Below are positions 53,691-63,096 of a stretch of 64,000 nt of DNA, one piece after another; position 1 is the stretch's first letter, and every line of letters begins with the position of its first letter. The notes under the pieces are model-generated. The model worked only from the letters and a program-made list of their open reading frames with translations. It did not search any database and was not told the origin of the DNA. A program made the translations under genes and the position numbers. The stretch is taken from positions 3,360,001 to 3,424,000 of the forward strand of contig NC_015677.1 in the NCBI RefSeq assembly GCF_000215705.1, in the 5' to 3' direction. This DNA comes from Ramlibacter tataouinensis TTB310 (GTDB lineage: Bacteria; Pseudomonadota; Gammaproteobacteria; Burkholderiales; Burkholderiaceae_C).

Positions 53691-54939
53691 AACGCAGGGC
53701 CTCGGCCGGGTTGACGCGGCTGGCGCGCCAGCTGGGGTAGAGGGTGGCCATGAAGGACAGCACCAGCGAGATCAGCGCCACCGGCAGGATGTCGGCGCTG
53801 CGCGGGTCGCTGGGCATGCGGCTGATCAGGTAGATGTCCTTGGGCAGGAAGCTGGCGCCCAGCGCCTGCTCCAGCGCCGGCACGAGCACGTCGATGTTCA
53901 GCGCCACCCCCAGCCCCAGCAGCAGGCCGGCCAGCGTGCCGATCACGCCCACCAGCGCGCCCTGCACCACGAAGATGCCCATGACGCTGCCCGGGCTGGC
54001 GCCCAGCGTGCGCAGGATGGCGATGTCGGCGCGCTTGTCGGTGACGGTCATCACCAGCGTGCTGACTAGGTTGAAGGCGGCCACCGCCACGATCAAGGTC
54101 AGGATGATGAACATCATGCGTTTTTCCAGCTGCACGGCCGCGAACCAGGTGCGGTTCTGCCGCGTCCAGTCGCGGATCAGGAACTGGCCGCTCAGCGAGG
54201 TGGCCAGGTCGGCCGCCACCTCGCGCGCCTGGTGCAGGTCCGCCAGCTTGAGCCGCAGGCCGGTCGGGCCTTCCAGCCGGAAGATGCGAGCCGCATCCTC
54301 CATGTGCAGCAGCACCAGGCCGCTGTCGTACTCGTAATGGCCCGAATCGAAGCTGCCCACCACCGTCATCTGCTTCAGGCGCGGCACGATGCCGGCCGGC
54401 GTCACCTGCCCGCTGGGCGCGATCAGCGTCACGGCGTCCCCCTCGCGCACGCCCAGGCTGCGCGCCAGCTCGCCGCCCAGCACGATGCCGAACTCCCCCG
54501 GCACCAGCTGCTTGAGCGCGGTGTCGCGCAGCTGCACCCCCAGGTCGGTGATCTCCGGCTCGCGCGCCGGGTCGATGCCGCGCACCAGGGTACCGCGCAT
54601 GTCCTCGCCGCGCGCCAGCAGCGCCTGCGCGGCGACGAAGGGCGCGGCGCCCACCACCTGCGGATGCCGTCCCGCCTCGGCCAGCGTGCGCTGCGGATCC
54701 GGCAGCACGCCGCCGCCGGGGCCGTAGATCTCGATGTGCGACACCACGCTGAGCATGCGGTCGCGCACCTCCTTCTGGAAGCCGTTCATCACCGACAGCA
54801 CGATGATCAGCGCGGCGACGCCCAGCGAGATGCCCAGCATGGACACGCCGGAGATGAAGGAGATGAAGCCGTTGCGGCGGGTGGCGCGGCCGGCCCGGGT
54901 GTAACGCCAACCCAGCAGCAGTTCGTAAGGGATTCGCAT
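53683..54939 (-). CDS. Lipoprotein-releasing ABC transporter permease LolC/LolE
   Basis: A 418-residue permease of the LolC/E family. One N-terminal helix (about 25-50, [32 protein letters not shown]), a large periplasmic domain (about 50-265), and three C-terminal helices with FtsX-fold motif [28 protein letters not shown]. It ends with the typical [18 protein letters not shown]. Many betaproteobacteria have a single permease forming a homodimer; only one is seen here. Start ATG 54939; the frame is open further upstream but antisense to rpfE. Confidence 0.95.
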   Translation of the reverse strand: MRIPYELLLGWRYTRAGRATRRNGFISFISGVSMLGISLGVAALIIVLSVMNGFQKEVRDRMLSVVSHIEIYGPGGGVLPDPQRTLAEAGRHPQVVGAAPFVAAQALLARGEDMRGTLVRGIDPAREPEITDLGVQLRDTALKQLVPGEFGIVLGGELARSLGVREGDAVTLIAPSGQVTPAGIVPRLKQMTVVGSFDSGHYEYDSGLVLLHMEDAARIFRLEGPTGLRLKLADLHQAREVAADLATSLSGQFLIRDWTRQNRTWFAAVQLEKRMMFIILTLIVAVAAFNLVSTLVMTVTDKRADIAILRTLGASPGSVMGIFVVQGALVGVIGTLAGLLLGLGVALNIDVLVPALEQALGASFLPKDIYLISRMPSDPRSADILPVALISLVLSFMATLYPSWRASRVNPAEALRYE

Positions 54940-55023
54940 GGGCGCGTAGCTTCGCCTTCGGATGCGCCGTGGCCGGGCGCGGTTATTGTCGGGCGCCATT
55001 GTGGCATCCGGGACAATAGCCCC

Positions 55024-55977
55024 ATGACGGACGGTGCCCACCTGCTCATCCCCTTTGCCGCCTCGCGGGACCAGGGCTGCCGCCAGGTGCTGGGCGCGCT
55101 CAGGCTGCCGGCGCTGCAGCGGCTGCTGGCGCGCCTGGAAGGCTCCGAGCCCGACACCGGCGACGAGCACACCCTGACGATGCCGCACGAGCGCGCGCTC
55201 GCGCGCGCCTGCGGCCTGTTCGCAGGCGACGGCCAGGTGCCCTGGGCGGCCTGGCAGCTGGCCCAGGCCGGGCAGGACCCCGGCGGCGACGCCTGGGCCT
55301 GGCTGACGCCCTGCCACTGGCAGGTCGGCCGCGACCGCATCGTGATGGAGCCGCCGCCACTGCTGCAGCTGGACGCCGCCGACTCGCAGGCGCTGCTGGA
55401 CGCCATGCAGCCCTATTTCGAGCAGGACGGCATCACGCTGTCCTACGAGGCGCCCACGCTGTGGCGCGCGCGCGGCGAGCCGCTGCGCCACCTGCCCTGC
55501 GCCTCGCTGGACCGCGTCACCGGCCGCACGGTGGACGACTGGCTGCCGCGCACGGCCGAGGCGCGCACCATCCGCCGGCTGCAGCAGGAGATGCAGATGC
55601 TGCTGTACACGCACGAGATCAACGAGGCCCGCCTGCGCGGCGGCCTGCGCCCGGTCAACTCCTTCTGGGTCAGCGGCGCCGGCGCATTGCCGCCCGGCAC
55701 CTCCGCCGCGCCGCCGCCCGGGCTGCACATCACCCACTACCTGCGCGACGCCGCGCTGCGCGGCGACTGGGCCGCCTGGGCCGCCGCCTGGCAGCAGCTG
55801 GACCAGGGCGAGGTCGCGCGCCAGCTGCAGCGGCTGGACGAGGGCGAGCCGGTGCGCCTGACCCTGTGCGGCGAGCGCAGCGCCCGCACCTGGCGGCCCG
55901 GCGCGGCCGGCTGGTGGCGCCGCGTCTCCAGCGCCTGGCGGCCCCAGCCGCTGTCTCCCATTCTTGAACAGCTATGA
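55024..55977 (+). CDS. RpfE-like regulatory protein (phosphoglycerate-mutase-like family)
   Basis: A 317-residue protein of the family often labelled RpfE or cofactor-independent phosphoglycerate mutase. It opens AHLLIPFAASRDQGCRQVLGALRLPALQRLLARL and has LTPCHWQVGRDRIVMEPP and RPVNSFWVSGAGALP, the conserved landmarks; metal-binding residues of true iPGM are not all visible. In Xanthomonas rpfE also lies next to recJ, near DSF quorum-sensing genes. Here recJ follows with a four-base overlap (ATGA), but no rpfF/rpfC homologues are present, so the role is not tied to DSF in this window. Confidence 0.82.
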   Translation: MTDGAHLLIPFAASRDQGCRQVLGALRLPALQRLLARLEGSEPDTGDEHTLTMPHERALARACGLFAGDGQVPWAAWQLAQAGQDPGGDAWAWLTPCHWQVGRDRIVMEPPPLLQLDAADSQALLDAMQPYFEQDGITLSYEAPTLWRARGEPLRHLPCASLDRVTGRTVDDWLPRTAEARTIRRLQQEMQMLLYTHEINEARLRGGLRPVNSFWVSGAGALPPGTSAAPPPGLHITHYLRDAALRGDWAAWAAAWQQLDQGEVARQLQRLDEGEPVRLTLCGERSARTWRPGAAGWWRRVSSAWRPQPLSPILEQL

Positions 55978-57695
55978 AAATAATCGCCAGAGACATTCCT
56001 CCCCGCGCCGCCTGGGCGCTGGAGCAGGCCGGCATCCACCCGCTGCTGGCCCGCCTGTTCGCCGCCCGCGGCGTGCTGGCCAAGGAGGAGCTCGACGACG
56101 GACTGGCGCGCCTGCTGCCGCCGGCCGGCCTCAGGGGCGTGCAGGACGCCGCCGTGCTGCTGGCCGACGCGATCGCCGCGCGGCGGCGCCTGTGCATCGT
56201 GGCCGACTACGACTGCGACGGCGCTACCGCCTGCGCCGTGGGCGTGCGCGGCCTGCGCCTGCTGGGCGCGACGCAGGTGGACTACCTGGTGCCGGACCGC
56301 GTCGCCGACGGCTACGGCCTCACGCCCGCCATCGCCCGGCGCGTGCATGCGCGCGGCGCCGACCTGCTGATCACCGTGGACAACGGCATCGCCAGCGTGG
56401 AGGGCGTGGCGGCCGCCAACGCCCTGGGCTTGCAGGTGCTGGTGACCGATCACCACCTGCCCGGCGCGCAGCTGCCGCCGGCCGCCGTCATCGTCAACCC
56501 CAACCAGCCCGAATGCGGCTTCCCCAGCAAGTGCATCGCCGGCGTGGGCGTGATGTTCTACGTGCTGCTGGCGCTGCGCGCCGAGCTGCGCGCGCGCGGC
56601 GTGTTCACGAACGACAGCCAACCGAAGCTCGATGCGCTGCTGCCGCTGGTGGCCCTGGGCACGGTGGCCGACGTGGTCAAGCTGGACGCCAACAACCGCC
56701 GGCTGGTGGCGCAGGGGCTCAAGCGCATCCGCGCCGGGCAGATGCCCTGCGGCGTGGCGGCCCTGTTCCAGGCGGCCGGCCGCAGCGCGCAGGCCGCCAC
56801 CAGCTTCGACTTCGGCTTCGCGCTCGGGCCGCGCATCAACGCCGCCGGCCGTCTGGCCGACATGACGCTGGGCATCGAATGCCTGCTGACCGACGATGCG
56901 GCCCGCGCCGACGAGCTGGCGCGGCAGCTGGACGCGATCAACCGCGAGCGCCGCGACATCGAGGGCGGCATGCGCGAGCAGGCGATGGAGGTGGCGCAGG
57001 CGCTGTTCGACGAGGGCAGCATGGGCGAGGAAGGGCCGCCGGCGGCCATCTGCGTGTTCGACCCCGAGTTCCACGAGGGAGTGGTCGGCATCGTCGCCTC
57101 GCGCATCAAGGAGCGGCTGCACCGGCCGACCTTCGTCTTCGCGGCCAGCCAGGCGCCCGGCAAGGAGCACGAGCTCAAGGGCTCGGGCCGCTCCATCCCG
57201 GGCTTCCACCTGCGCGACGCGCTGGACCTGGTGGCCAAGCGGCACCCCGGCGTGCTGCTGCGCTTCGGCGGCCATGCGATGGCCGCGGGCTGCACGATCG
57301 CCGAGGAGCATTTCGACACCTTCGAGCAGGCACTGAACCAGGTGGCGCGCGAATGGCTGGATGCCGCCACGCTGCAGCGCCGGCTGCACACCGACGGTCC
57401 GCTGGCGCCCGAGTACCGCCGCGCCGACCTGGTGGACACGCTGCACCGCGAGGTCTGGGGCCAGGGCTTCGCGCCGCCGGTGTTCAGCGAGGAGGTGGAG
57501 ATCCTGTCGCAGCGCCTGGTGGGCGAGAAGCACCTGGCGCTGAAGATCCGCCACCAGGGCCAGCCGGTGGACGGCATCTGGTTCGGCCGCACCGAGCCCC
57601 TGCCGGCACGCGTGGTGCTGGCCTTCCGGCTGGACGCGGACGAGTGGCAGGGCACGCGCCGCGTGCGCTTCCTGGTCGAGGGTATCGAGGCCTAG
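55974..57695 (+). CDS. recJ: Single-stranded-DNA-specific exonuclease RecJ
   Basis: The 5'-3' ssDNA exonuclease of RecFOR repair and mismatch repair; 573 residues. DHH-family motifs are intact: ADYDCDGATA (motif I), VDNGIA (motif II), TDHHLPG (motif III), and NPNQPECGFPSKCIAGVGV. The DHHA1 domain carries GRSIPGFHLRDAL and GGHAMAAG; an OB-fold C-terminus follows. Start overlaps the rpfE stop. Its own stop TAG shares CTAG with the stop of the convergent small gene. Confidence 0.96.
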   Translation: MKIIARDIPPRAAWALEQAGIHPLLARLFAARGVLAKEELDDGLARLLPPAGLRGVQDAAVLLADAIAARRRLCIVADYDCDGATACAVGVRGLRLLGATQVDYLVPDRVADGYGLTPAIARRVHARGADLLITVDNGIASVEGVAAANALGLQVLVTDHHLPGAQLPPAAVIVNPNQPECGFPSKCIAGVGVMFYVLLALRAELRARGVFTNDSQPKLDALLPLVALGTVADVVKLDANNRRLVAQGLKRIRAGQMPCGVAALFQAAGRSAQAATSFDFGFALGPRINAAGRLADMTLGIECLLTDDAARADELARQLDAINRERRDIEGGMREQAMEVAQALFDEGSMGEEGPPAAICVFDPEFHEGVVGIVASRIKERLHRPTFVFAASQAPGKEHELKGSGRSIPGFHLRDALDLVAKRHPGVLLRFGGHAMAAGCTIAEEHFDTFEQALNQVAREWLDAATLQRRLHTDGPLAPEYRRADLVDTLHREVWGQGFAPPVFSEEVEILSQRLVGEKHLALKIRHQGQPVDGIWFGRTEPLPARVVLAFRLDADEWQGTRRVRFLVEGIEA

Positions 57696-58021
57696 GCGGC
57701 GTTCTCGGGCGGCGGCGCCGCGCCGTGCCGCTCGTCGAACCAGGCGAACAGCCGCGCCGCGATGGCGCGCAGCTGCGGGTCGTCCAGGGTGTGGGCGCGG
57801 GCCAGCTGCCACATCGCGTACTCGCGGTCGCCCAGCATCATGGCCGAGCTGACGCAGCGGCCGTGGCCGGCCATCAGCAGGGTGAAGCTTCCCAGCAGCT
57901 CGGTCGGGCAGTAGCGCGGCGGGGCGTCGGCGAACCCGTCGGCCCAGTCGTCCGAAGCGTCCAGGGACGCGTCGCCCGAGGGCTGCGGTTCCATCACGAA
58001 GGTCGGTGCGGCTGGCGGCAT
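57692..58021 (-). CDS. Small protein of unknown function
   Basis: A 109-residue soluble protein. Acidic N-terminus with Asp/Ala repeats (SLDASDDWADGFADAPP), then a helical part containing CPTELLGSFTLLMAGHGRCVSSAMMLGDREYAMWQLARAHTLDDPQLRAIAARLFAWF. Two Cys (about 38 and 56) and no transmembrane segment. Not recognised; conserved-looking small proteins next to recJ are common in Comamonadaceae. Its stop overlaps that of recJ by CTAG. Confidence 0.65.
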   Translation of the reverse strand: MPPAAPTFVMEPQPSGDASLDASDDWADGFADAPPRYCPTELLGSFTLLMAGHGRCVSSAMMLGDREYAMWQLARAHTLDDPQLRAIAARLFAWFDERHGAAPPPENAA

Positions 58022-58134
58022 GGTGATTCCATTCGTTACTGCCGCGACAATAGGCTTGCGCTACCGCCCGTGGCGTCGGCACGCAGTGCGATGCCTTGTC
58101 AGACGCAGGCTCAACGCCGGTGTCGGCGGGATGC

Positions 58135-58431
58135 TCAGCGGACGGCGATTTCCACCACCGAAGCGGGCACCGGCGCGGGGGCTTGCGCCCGCTGGGTCAT
58201 CCGGGTGGTGCAGCTGCCGATGGTGGAATTGGCCACGTACTGCAGGCAGTCGTGCAGGGCCATCCGCTCCACCTGGACCTGGGCGTCGCGTGCCTGCGCC
58301 TTGCGCACCTGGTGGCTGACCAGCATGTAGAAGGCCAGCAGCTGCAGTGCGACCAGCGAGCCCAGCACCGTCCACAGCAGCCTGCCGCGCGCGGCGATGG
58401 AGGTGGCGTCGGCGTTCGGCGTGGCGGGCAT
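58135..58431 (-). CDS. Small single-helix membrane protein of unknown function
   Basis: A 98-residue protein with a basic/Ala N-terminus, one membrane helix (about 19-41, LLWTVLGSLVALQLLAFYMLVSH), a short helical linker, and CLQYVANSTIGSCTT with two Cys that could pair in the periplasm, ending in a Pro/Ala tail. Not recognised. It lies 113 bases upstream of the preceding small gene on the same strand. Start ATG 58431. Confidence 0.6.
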   Translation of the reverse strand: MPATPNADATSIAARGRLLWTVLGSLVALQLLAFYMLVSHQVRKAQARDAQVQVERMALHDCLQYVANSTIGSCTTRMTQRAQAPAPVPASVVEIAVR

Positions 58432-58564
58432 GGGGGGCTCCTGGCGGATCGGCGGTCCAAGCGGTGTGCTGGTCCGATACTAGGAAGCGGGCCCTGGCCG
58501 CCCCACCCGTGTTTGGCGCTTCGTGCTGTAGGACAGAATCGAGGCCCCTTCCTGCCTCTGCACC

Positions 58565-59473
58565 ATGAGTCTTGCCCTGCTCGATGCCGCGGCGACGGCC
58601 GCGCGCCTGCCCTATCCCGCCCTGGTGCACGCCGTGCAGGCGGTGCTGCGCGATCCGGCGGTGCAGGTGCCGCTGCGGCTGGTGCAGCCACTGCCCGGCG
58701 GCGCCAGCCTGTTCGTGATGCCGGCGCTGGACGGGCGCATCGCCATCACCAAGCTGATCACCTTCACCCCGGCCAACGCGGGCAGCGCACGCCCCACCAT
58801 CCAGGGCGACGTGGTGGTGTTCGACATCGCCACCGGCGAGCGGCGCCTGGTGCTGGACGGGCCCACGGTCACGGCGCGCCGCACCGCCGCCGTATCGCTG
58901 CTGGCGGCGCAGCGCTTCGCGCCGCAGCCGGCGGGCCCGCTGCTGATCGTGGGCGCCGGCGCGCAGGGGCGCTCGCACCTGGAAGCCTTTGCGCAGGGCC
59001 TGCCGCTGGCCGAGGTCCGGATCGCCTCGCGCAGCGCCGCGAGTGCCGAGTCCCTGGCCGCGCGTGCGCGTGAACTGGGGCTGCGGACCCGCGTCGTGAG
59101 CGATCCCGACGCCGCCCTGGCCGAATGCCCGCTGGTGGTGACCTGCACGCCCGCCAGCAGCATCGTGCTGTCGGCCCTGCCGCGGCCCGATGCCTTCATC
59201 GCCGCCGTCGGTGCCTTCACGCCCGGCATGGTGGAACTGGCGCCCGACCTGGTGCGCCACTGCGCACGGCACGGCCGCGTGGTCCTGGACACCCCGGACG
59301 CGCGGCACGAGGCGGGGGACCTGCTGCAGGCGGGCCTGGACGTCGCGGGCCTTGCGGCCTTGGCCGACCTGCCCCGTGGTGATGGCAACGAGGCTCGCAC
59401 CGGCCCCGTGCTGTTCAAGAGCTGCGGCTGGGCCGGCTGGGATTTGGCCGCCGCGCGGGCGGCCATCGGCTGA
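58565..59473 (+). CDS. Ornithine cyclodeaminase / delta-1-pyrroline-2-carboxylate reductase family
   Basis: A 302-residue mu-crystallin-family enzyme. The catalytic Lys lies in ITKLITFTP (about 62), the dinucleotide loop in VGAGAQGRSHLEAFA (about 129-143), and the substrate Asp region in VVLDTPDARHEAGDL. The ALDG ... RTAA landmarks fit; sequence character is closer to 1-pyrroline-2-carboxylate reductases (proline racemate/hydroxyproline catabolism) than to ornithine cyclodeaminase, but this is not certain. It stands alone before dcd, convergent with it. Start ATG 58565. Confidence 0.85.
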   Translation: MSLALLDAAATAARLPYPALVHAVQAVLRDPAVQVPLRLVQPLPGGASLFVMPALDGRIAITKLITFTPANAGSARPTIQGDVVVFDIATGERRLVLDGPTVTARRTAAVSLLAAQRFAPQPAGPLLIVGAGAQGRSHLEAFAQGLPLAEVRIASRSAASAESLAARARELGLRTRVVSDPDAALAECPLVVTCTPASSIVLSALPRPDAFIAAVGAFTPGMVELAPDLVRHCARHGRVVLDTPDARHEAGDLLQAGLDVAGLAALADLPRGDGNEARTGPVLFKSCGWAGWDLAAARAAIG

Positions 59474-59503
59474 GGACGGAAGCGGGCAGCGCCGGGTCGG
59501 GGG

Positions 59504-60070
59504 TCAGGCCTTGGGCAGCGTCACGCCGTGCTGGCCCTGGTACTTGCCGCCGCGGTCCTTGTAGCTGGTCTCGCAGACCTCGTCGCTCTCGAAGAACAGC
59601 ACCTGGGCGCAGCCCTCGCCGGCGTAGATCTTGGCCGGCAGCGGCGTGGTGTTGGAGAACTCCAGCGTGACGTAGCCCTCCCACTCGGGCTCGAACGGGG
59701 TGACGTTGACGATGATGCCGCAGCGCGCGTAGGTGCTCTTGCCCAGGCAGATGGTCAGCACGTTGCGCGGGATGCGGAAGTACTCCACGGTGCGCGCCAG
59801 CGCGAAGCTGTTGGGCGGGATGATGCAGCAGTCGTCGTGGAAGTCGACGAAGCTCTTCTCGTCGAAGTTCTTCGGGTCCACCACCGTGCTGTGGATGTTG
59901 GTGAAGACCTTGAATTCCGGCGCGCAGCGGATGTCGTAGCCGTAGCTGGAGGTGCCGTAGCTGATGATCTTGCGCCCCTCGCTCTGCCGGACCTGGCGCG
60001 GCTCGAACGGCTCGATCATGCCGTGCTGCTCGGCCATCCGGCGGATCCACTTGTCGCTTTTGATCGTCAT
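59504..60070 (-). CDS. dcd: dCTP deaminase
   Basis: Converts dCTP to dUTP, supplying dTMP synthesis; 188 residues as in E. coli. Conserved [14 protein letters not shown], the Mg/active region [17 protein letters not shown], and [46 protein letters not shown]. Start ATG 60070; an upstream frame extension is not conserved. Divergent from the RDD cluster with 115 bases between. Confidence 0.96.
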   Translation of the reverse strand: MTIKSDKWIRRMAEQHGMIEPFEPRQVRQSEGRKIISYGTSSYGYDIRCAPEFKVFTNIHSTVVDPKNFDEKSFVDFHDDCCIIPPNSFALARTVEYFRIPRNVLTICLGKSTYARCGIIVNVTPFEPEWEGYVTLEFSNTTPLPAKIYAGEGCAQVLFFESDEVCETSYKDRGGKYQGQHGVTLPKA

Positions 60071-60185
60071 CGGGCACTCCTGTGGCGCGCATTCTAGGAC
60101 GCACCAGCGCTGCGGCCGAGCTTGGCCCCTAGAATGGTCCGCAACAACAAGCACGACCGTAGGGGGCACCTTGGAGGGGGACTCT

Positions 60186-60683
60186 TTGCACGACCAGCGC
60201 TATGCGCCGCCCGCTGCCCACGTAGAAGACGTCGAGGCACCGGCCGTCGGCCCCGCCACGCGGGCCAGGCGCTTCTGGGCCGCGATGCTCGACACCGGGA
60301 TCGGGGTGTTCGCGCTGCTGCTCCTGGAAGCCGTGCTGCCCGAGGCCATATGGCCCGGCGATTCCGGCGAGGCCTGGTGGACCCTGCAGCCGGCGGACGC
60401 GGCCCGTGACTTCCTCCTCTTCCTGCTGCTGCATGGGGTGCTCCTGCTGCGGCGCGGCCAGACCATCGGCAAGGCGCTGCTGGGCATCCGCATCGTGCGC
60501 AGCGACGGCGGCACGCCTTCCGCATTCCAGCTCCTTGCCGTCCGGCACGGGCTGCTCTACGCCCTGATGATCGTGCCCGGCGTCGGCTTGTTCGTCGTCC
60601 TGGTCGACAGCCTGCTGATCTTCCGCAGCTCGCGCCGCTGTCTGCATGACACGCTGGCCGACACCATCGTGGTGAAGGCCTGA
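60186..60683 (+). CDS. RDD-family membrane protein (first)
   Basis: A 165-residue membrane protein. Start TTG 60186 is chosen since GGAGGGGG lies five bases upstream and no ATG fits. The RDD hallmark residues are [14 protein letters not shown] (Arg-Asp), then helices and [10 protein letters not shown] and [13 protein letters not shown] proteins are poorly understood membrane proteins, sometimes sodium-proton antiporters. It opens a tightly packed run of six genes; a second RDD gene follows after 10 bases. Confidence 0.87.
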   Translation: MHDQRYAPPAAHVEDVEAPAVGPATRARRFWAAMLDTGIGVFALLLLEAVLPEAIWPGDSGEAWWTLQPADAARDFLLFLLLHGVLLLRRGQTIGKALLGIRIVRSDGGTPSAFQLLAVRHGLLYALMIVPGVGLFVVLVDSLLIFRSSRRCLHDTLADTIVVKA

Positions 60684-60693
60684 TCGGCCGCCC

Positions 60694-61401
60694 ATGGCGC
60701 TGGACACCCTGTACCAGGCCGAGACGCCCGAGGGCATCGCCCTGGCCTTGCGACCGGCCGGCCTGGTGGCCCGGGCGCAGGCCTGGGCCATCGACTTCGG
60801 CATCCGGCTCGGCCTCTTTTTCGTCATCAGCCTGGTCGCCGGCATCGCCGGCGGTCTCGGCGCCGCCTTCCTGCTGATCGCCTACTTCCTGCTGGAGTGG
60901 TTCTACCCGGTCGTCTTCGAGCTCGGGCGCGGCGGCGCCACGCCCGGCAAGCAGGCCCTGGGCCTGCAGGTGGTGATGGACTCGGGCCTGCCGGTCACCG
61001 TCGCCGCTTCGGTGGTGCGCAACCTGCTTCGCGCCGCCGACTTCCTGCCCTTCCTCTACGCGGCCGGTGCCATGGCGCTGCTGCTGCGCCACGACTTCAA
61101 GCGCCTGGGCGACCTCGCCGCCGGCACCCTGGTGGTGTACCGCGAAACGGTGCGGCTGCACGGCGCGCTGCCCGAGGCGCCCCCGGTGGCCCCGGCCCGC
61201 CTCCTGTCCGGCGCCGAACAGGCCGCGATCGTGGCCTGGGCCGGCCGCGGCACCCGGCTCACGCCCGAGCGGTTCGAGGAGCTGGCCCAGCTCGCCCGCC
61301 CGGTCGCCGGCCTGCCGGCCGGCGCGCGCGGCGCCGACCTCACCCGGCGGCTGCTGGGCGTGGCCCACTGGGTGCTGGGGCACCGGGAGGCGCAACGATG
61401 A
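60694..61401 (+). CDS. RDD-family membrane protein (second)
   Basis: A 235-residue RDD protein. The core (about 18-150) has AQAWAIDFGIRLGLFFVIS, the G-K-loop GATPGKQALGLQVV and the Arg-Asp DFKRLGDLAAGTLVVY. A charged C-terminal extension (about 160-235, ELAQLARPVAGLPAGARG) is cytoplasmic. RDD genes beside SpoIIM-like, DUF4129 and MoxR/DUF58 genes are a known but uncharacterised bacterial membrane cluster. Its stop overlaps the next start (ATGA). Confidence 0.9.
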   Translation: MALDTLYQAETPEGIALALRPAGLVARAQAWAIDFGIRLGLFFVISLVAGIAGGLGAAFLLIAYFLLEWFYPVVFELGRGGATPGKQALGLQVVMDSGLPVTVAASVVRNLLRAADFLPFLYAAGAMALLLRHDFKRLGDLAAGTLVVYRETVRLHGALPEAPPVAPARLLSGAEQAAIVAWAGRGTRLTPERFEELAQLARPVAGLPAGARGADLTRRLLGVAHWVLGHREAQR

Positions 61402-62375
61402 CGACGGCGCGGCAGTTCGAGGCGATGTACGCCGCCACCTGGGCGGCACTGGAACGCCTGCTGGACGAGGCGGAAGGCGGAGCGAAGCACTACGACGGCG
61501 CGGCGCTGGCCACGCTGTACCGCCGCAGCTGCGAGCACCTCGCCCTGGCCCGGGCCCGAGCCTATCCGATCCACCTCACCCAGCGGCTGGAGTCGCTGAC
61601 GGAAAGGGCGCACCGCCAGATCTACCGGCCCCAGGGCTTCGCGCTCGGGCAGCTGCGGGATTTCGCGCTGGTCGACTTCCCGCAGGCGGTGCGCGCGCAC
61701 CGCGGTTACCTGCTGGTCGCCGCCGCGCTCTTCCTGCTGCCGATGCTGGCGCTGGCCTGGGCCAGCTGGCGCGATCCGGGATTCATCCTGCACCTGCTCG
61801 ACGCCCGGCAGGTCCGGCAGTTCGATGCGATGTACGGACCCGGCCCGGGGGGCATCGGGCGCGAGCGGCCAGCCGACACGGATTGGGAGATGTTCGGCTT
61901 CTACATCATGAACAACATCGGCATCGGCTTCCAGTGCTTTGCCGCCGGCATCTTCGCCGGGGTGGGCAGCGCCTTCTACCTGGTATTCAACGGCCTGTTC
62001 ATCGGTGCCGTGGGCGGCTACCTGATCACGCGCGGGCACGCAGAGAACTTCCTCTCGTTCGTCGCCACCCACAGCGCCTTCGAGCTCACGGCCATCGTGC
62101 TCGCGGGCGCCGCCGGGCTGCGCCTGGGCCACGCCGTGCTCGCACCCGGGCGGCTGGGTCGCCTGGCGGCCCTGCAGCACGGCGCCCGTGACGCCGTGGT
62201 CGTGGTCTACGGCGCGGCGGCGCTGCTGGTGGTGGCCGCGGCGGTCGAAGCCTTCTGGTCGTCGGCGCGCTGGGTCGCGCCCGCCGTCAAGTACGGCGTG
62301 GCGGCCGCCTGCTGGCTGCTGGTGATCGGCTATCTCGCCTGGCAGGGACGGCCGGAGGACGCGCGTGCGGGTTGA
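61398..62375 (+). CDS. SpoIIM-like (stage II sporulation protein M family) membrane protein
   Basis: A 325-residue protein with an N-terminal helical domain (about 1-110, FEAMYAATWAALERLLDEA) and a C-terminal membrane part with about six helices carrying FGFYIMNNIGIGFQCFAAGIFAGVGSAFYLVFNG, the hallmark of this family. The name comes from Bacillus sporulation; this organism shows no sporulation genes, so it is a different use. Start ATG 61398. The following gene begins inside its end. Confidence 0.88.
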   Translation: MTTARQFEAMYAATWAALERLLDEAEGGAKHYDGAALATLYRRSCEHLALARARAYPIHLTQRLESLTERAHRQIYRPQGFALGQLRDFALVDFPQAVRAHRGYLLVAAALFLLPMLALAWASWRDPGFILHLLDARQVRQFDAMYGPGPGGIGRERPADTDWEMFGFYIMNNIGIGFQCFAAGIFAGVGSAFYLVFNGLFIGAVGGYLITRGHAENFLSFVATHSAFELTAIVLAGAAGLRLGHAVLAPGRLGRLAALQHGARDAVVVVYGAAALLVVAAAVEAFWSSARWVAPAVKYGVAAACWLLVIGYLAWQGRPEDARAG

Positions 62376-63096
62376 TGCGATCGCCCTGCAGCTGCGGCCG
62401 CGGACCATGGCCGAAGCCGCGGACCTCGGCGTCTTGCTGGTGCAGCGGCATGTCCGCAGCCTCGCGCGCACCTGGGCGCCCGTGTATGCCGCGGTGGCGC
62501 TGCTCGCGTTGGCCACCATCGAGCTGGGCGCCTGGGTGCCCGGGCTGGTGATCTTCTGGTGCAAGCCCTGGCTGGACCGCACCATCCTGTTCGTGCTCTC
62601 GCGCGCCGTGTTCGGCGACGCGACCAGCGCGGCCGACCTCTGGCGGCAGCGCAGGAGCATCTGGCGGGGCGACCTCCTGCGGACCCTGACGCTGCGCCGG
62701 CTGTCGCCCTGGCGCTCCTACACCCAGCCCGTGGCCCAGCTGGAAGGCCAGTCGGGCGCGGCCCGCCGGCGCCGCCGCGCCCAGTTGCTGCGTGGCAGGC
62801 GCGGCGCCGCCGCCGGCGTCCATGCCGTCTATGCGCACGTCGAACTGGTGCTGGTCACCGGCGTGCTGGCGCTGGCGGTTTGGCTTGCCCCCGAAGGGTC
62901 GCACCGCAGTGTGCTGGCCTGGCTGGGCCGCGGTGGCACGCTGTCCAACGGACTCGTGATCTCCGCCACCTATGCCGCCATCGTGCTGGTGCTGGAGCCG
63001 TTCTACGTGGCCAGCGGCTTCGCGATGTACCTGAACCGGCGCGTCGAGCTCGAAGCCTGGGACGTCGAACAGGAGTTCCGCCGTGCGCTGGCCTGA
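62365..63096 (+). CDS. Membrane protein of the RDD/SpoIIM cluster, unknown family
   Basis: A 243-residue protein beginning at GTG 62365, 11 bases inside the preceding gene. About four hydrophobic segments (near 40-57, 157-174, 190-215), with a very basic loop in the middle (AARRRRRAQLLRGRRGA). It ends AFAMYLNRRVELEAWDVEQEFRRAL, a motif common to proteins encoded at this position in such clusters. Not recognised as a named family. The next gene starts 14 bases before its stop. Confidence 0.78.
   Translation: MRVDAIALQLRPRTMAEAADLGVLLVQRHVRSLARTWAPVYAAVALLALATIELGAWVPGLVIFWCKPWLDRTILFVLSRAVFGDATSAADLWRQRRSIWRGDLLRTLTLRRLSPWRSYTQPVAQLEGQSGAARRRRRAQLLRGRRGAAAGVHAVYAHVELVLVTGVLALAVWLAPEGSHRSVLAWLGRGGTLSNGLVISATYAAIVLVLEPFYVASGFAMYLNRRVELEAWDVEQEFRRALA

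Noticed and set aside
61398..62375. Sporulation function for the SpoIIM-like gene
   Set aside because: No other sporulation gene is present and the setting is a Gram-negative membrane cluster; the name is only by family.
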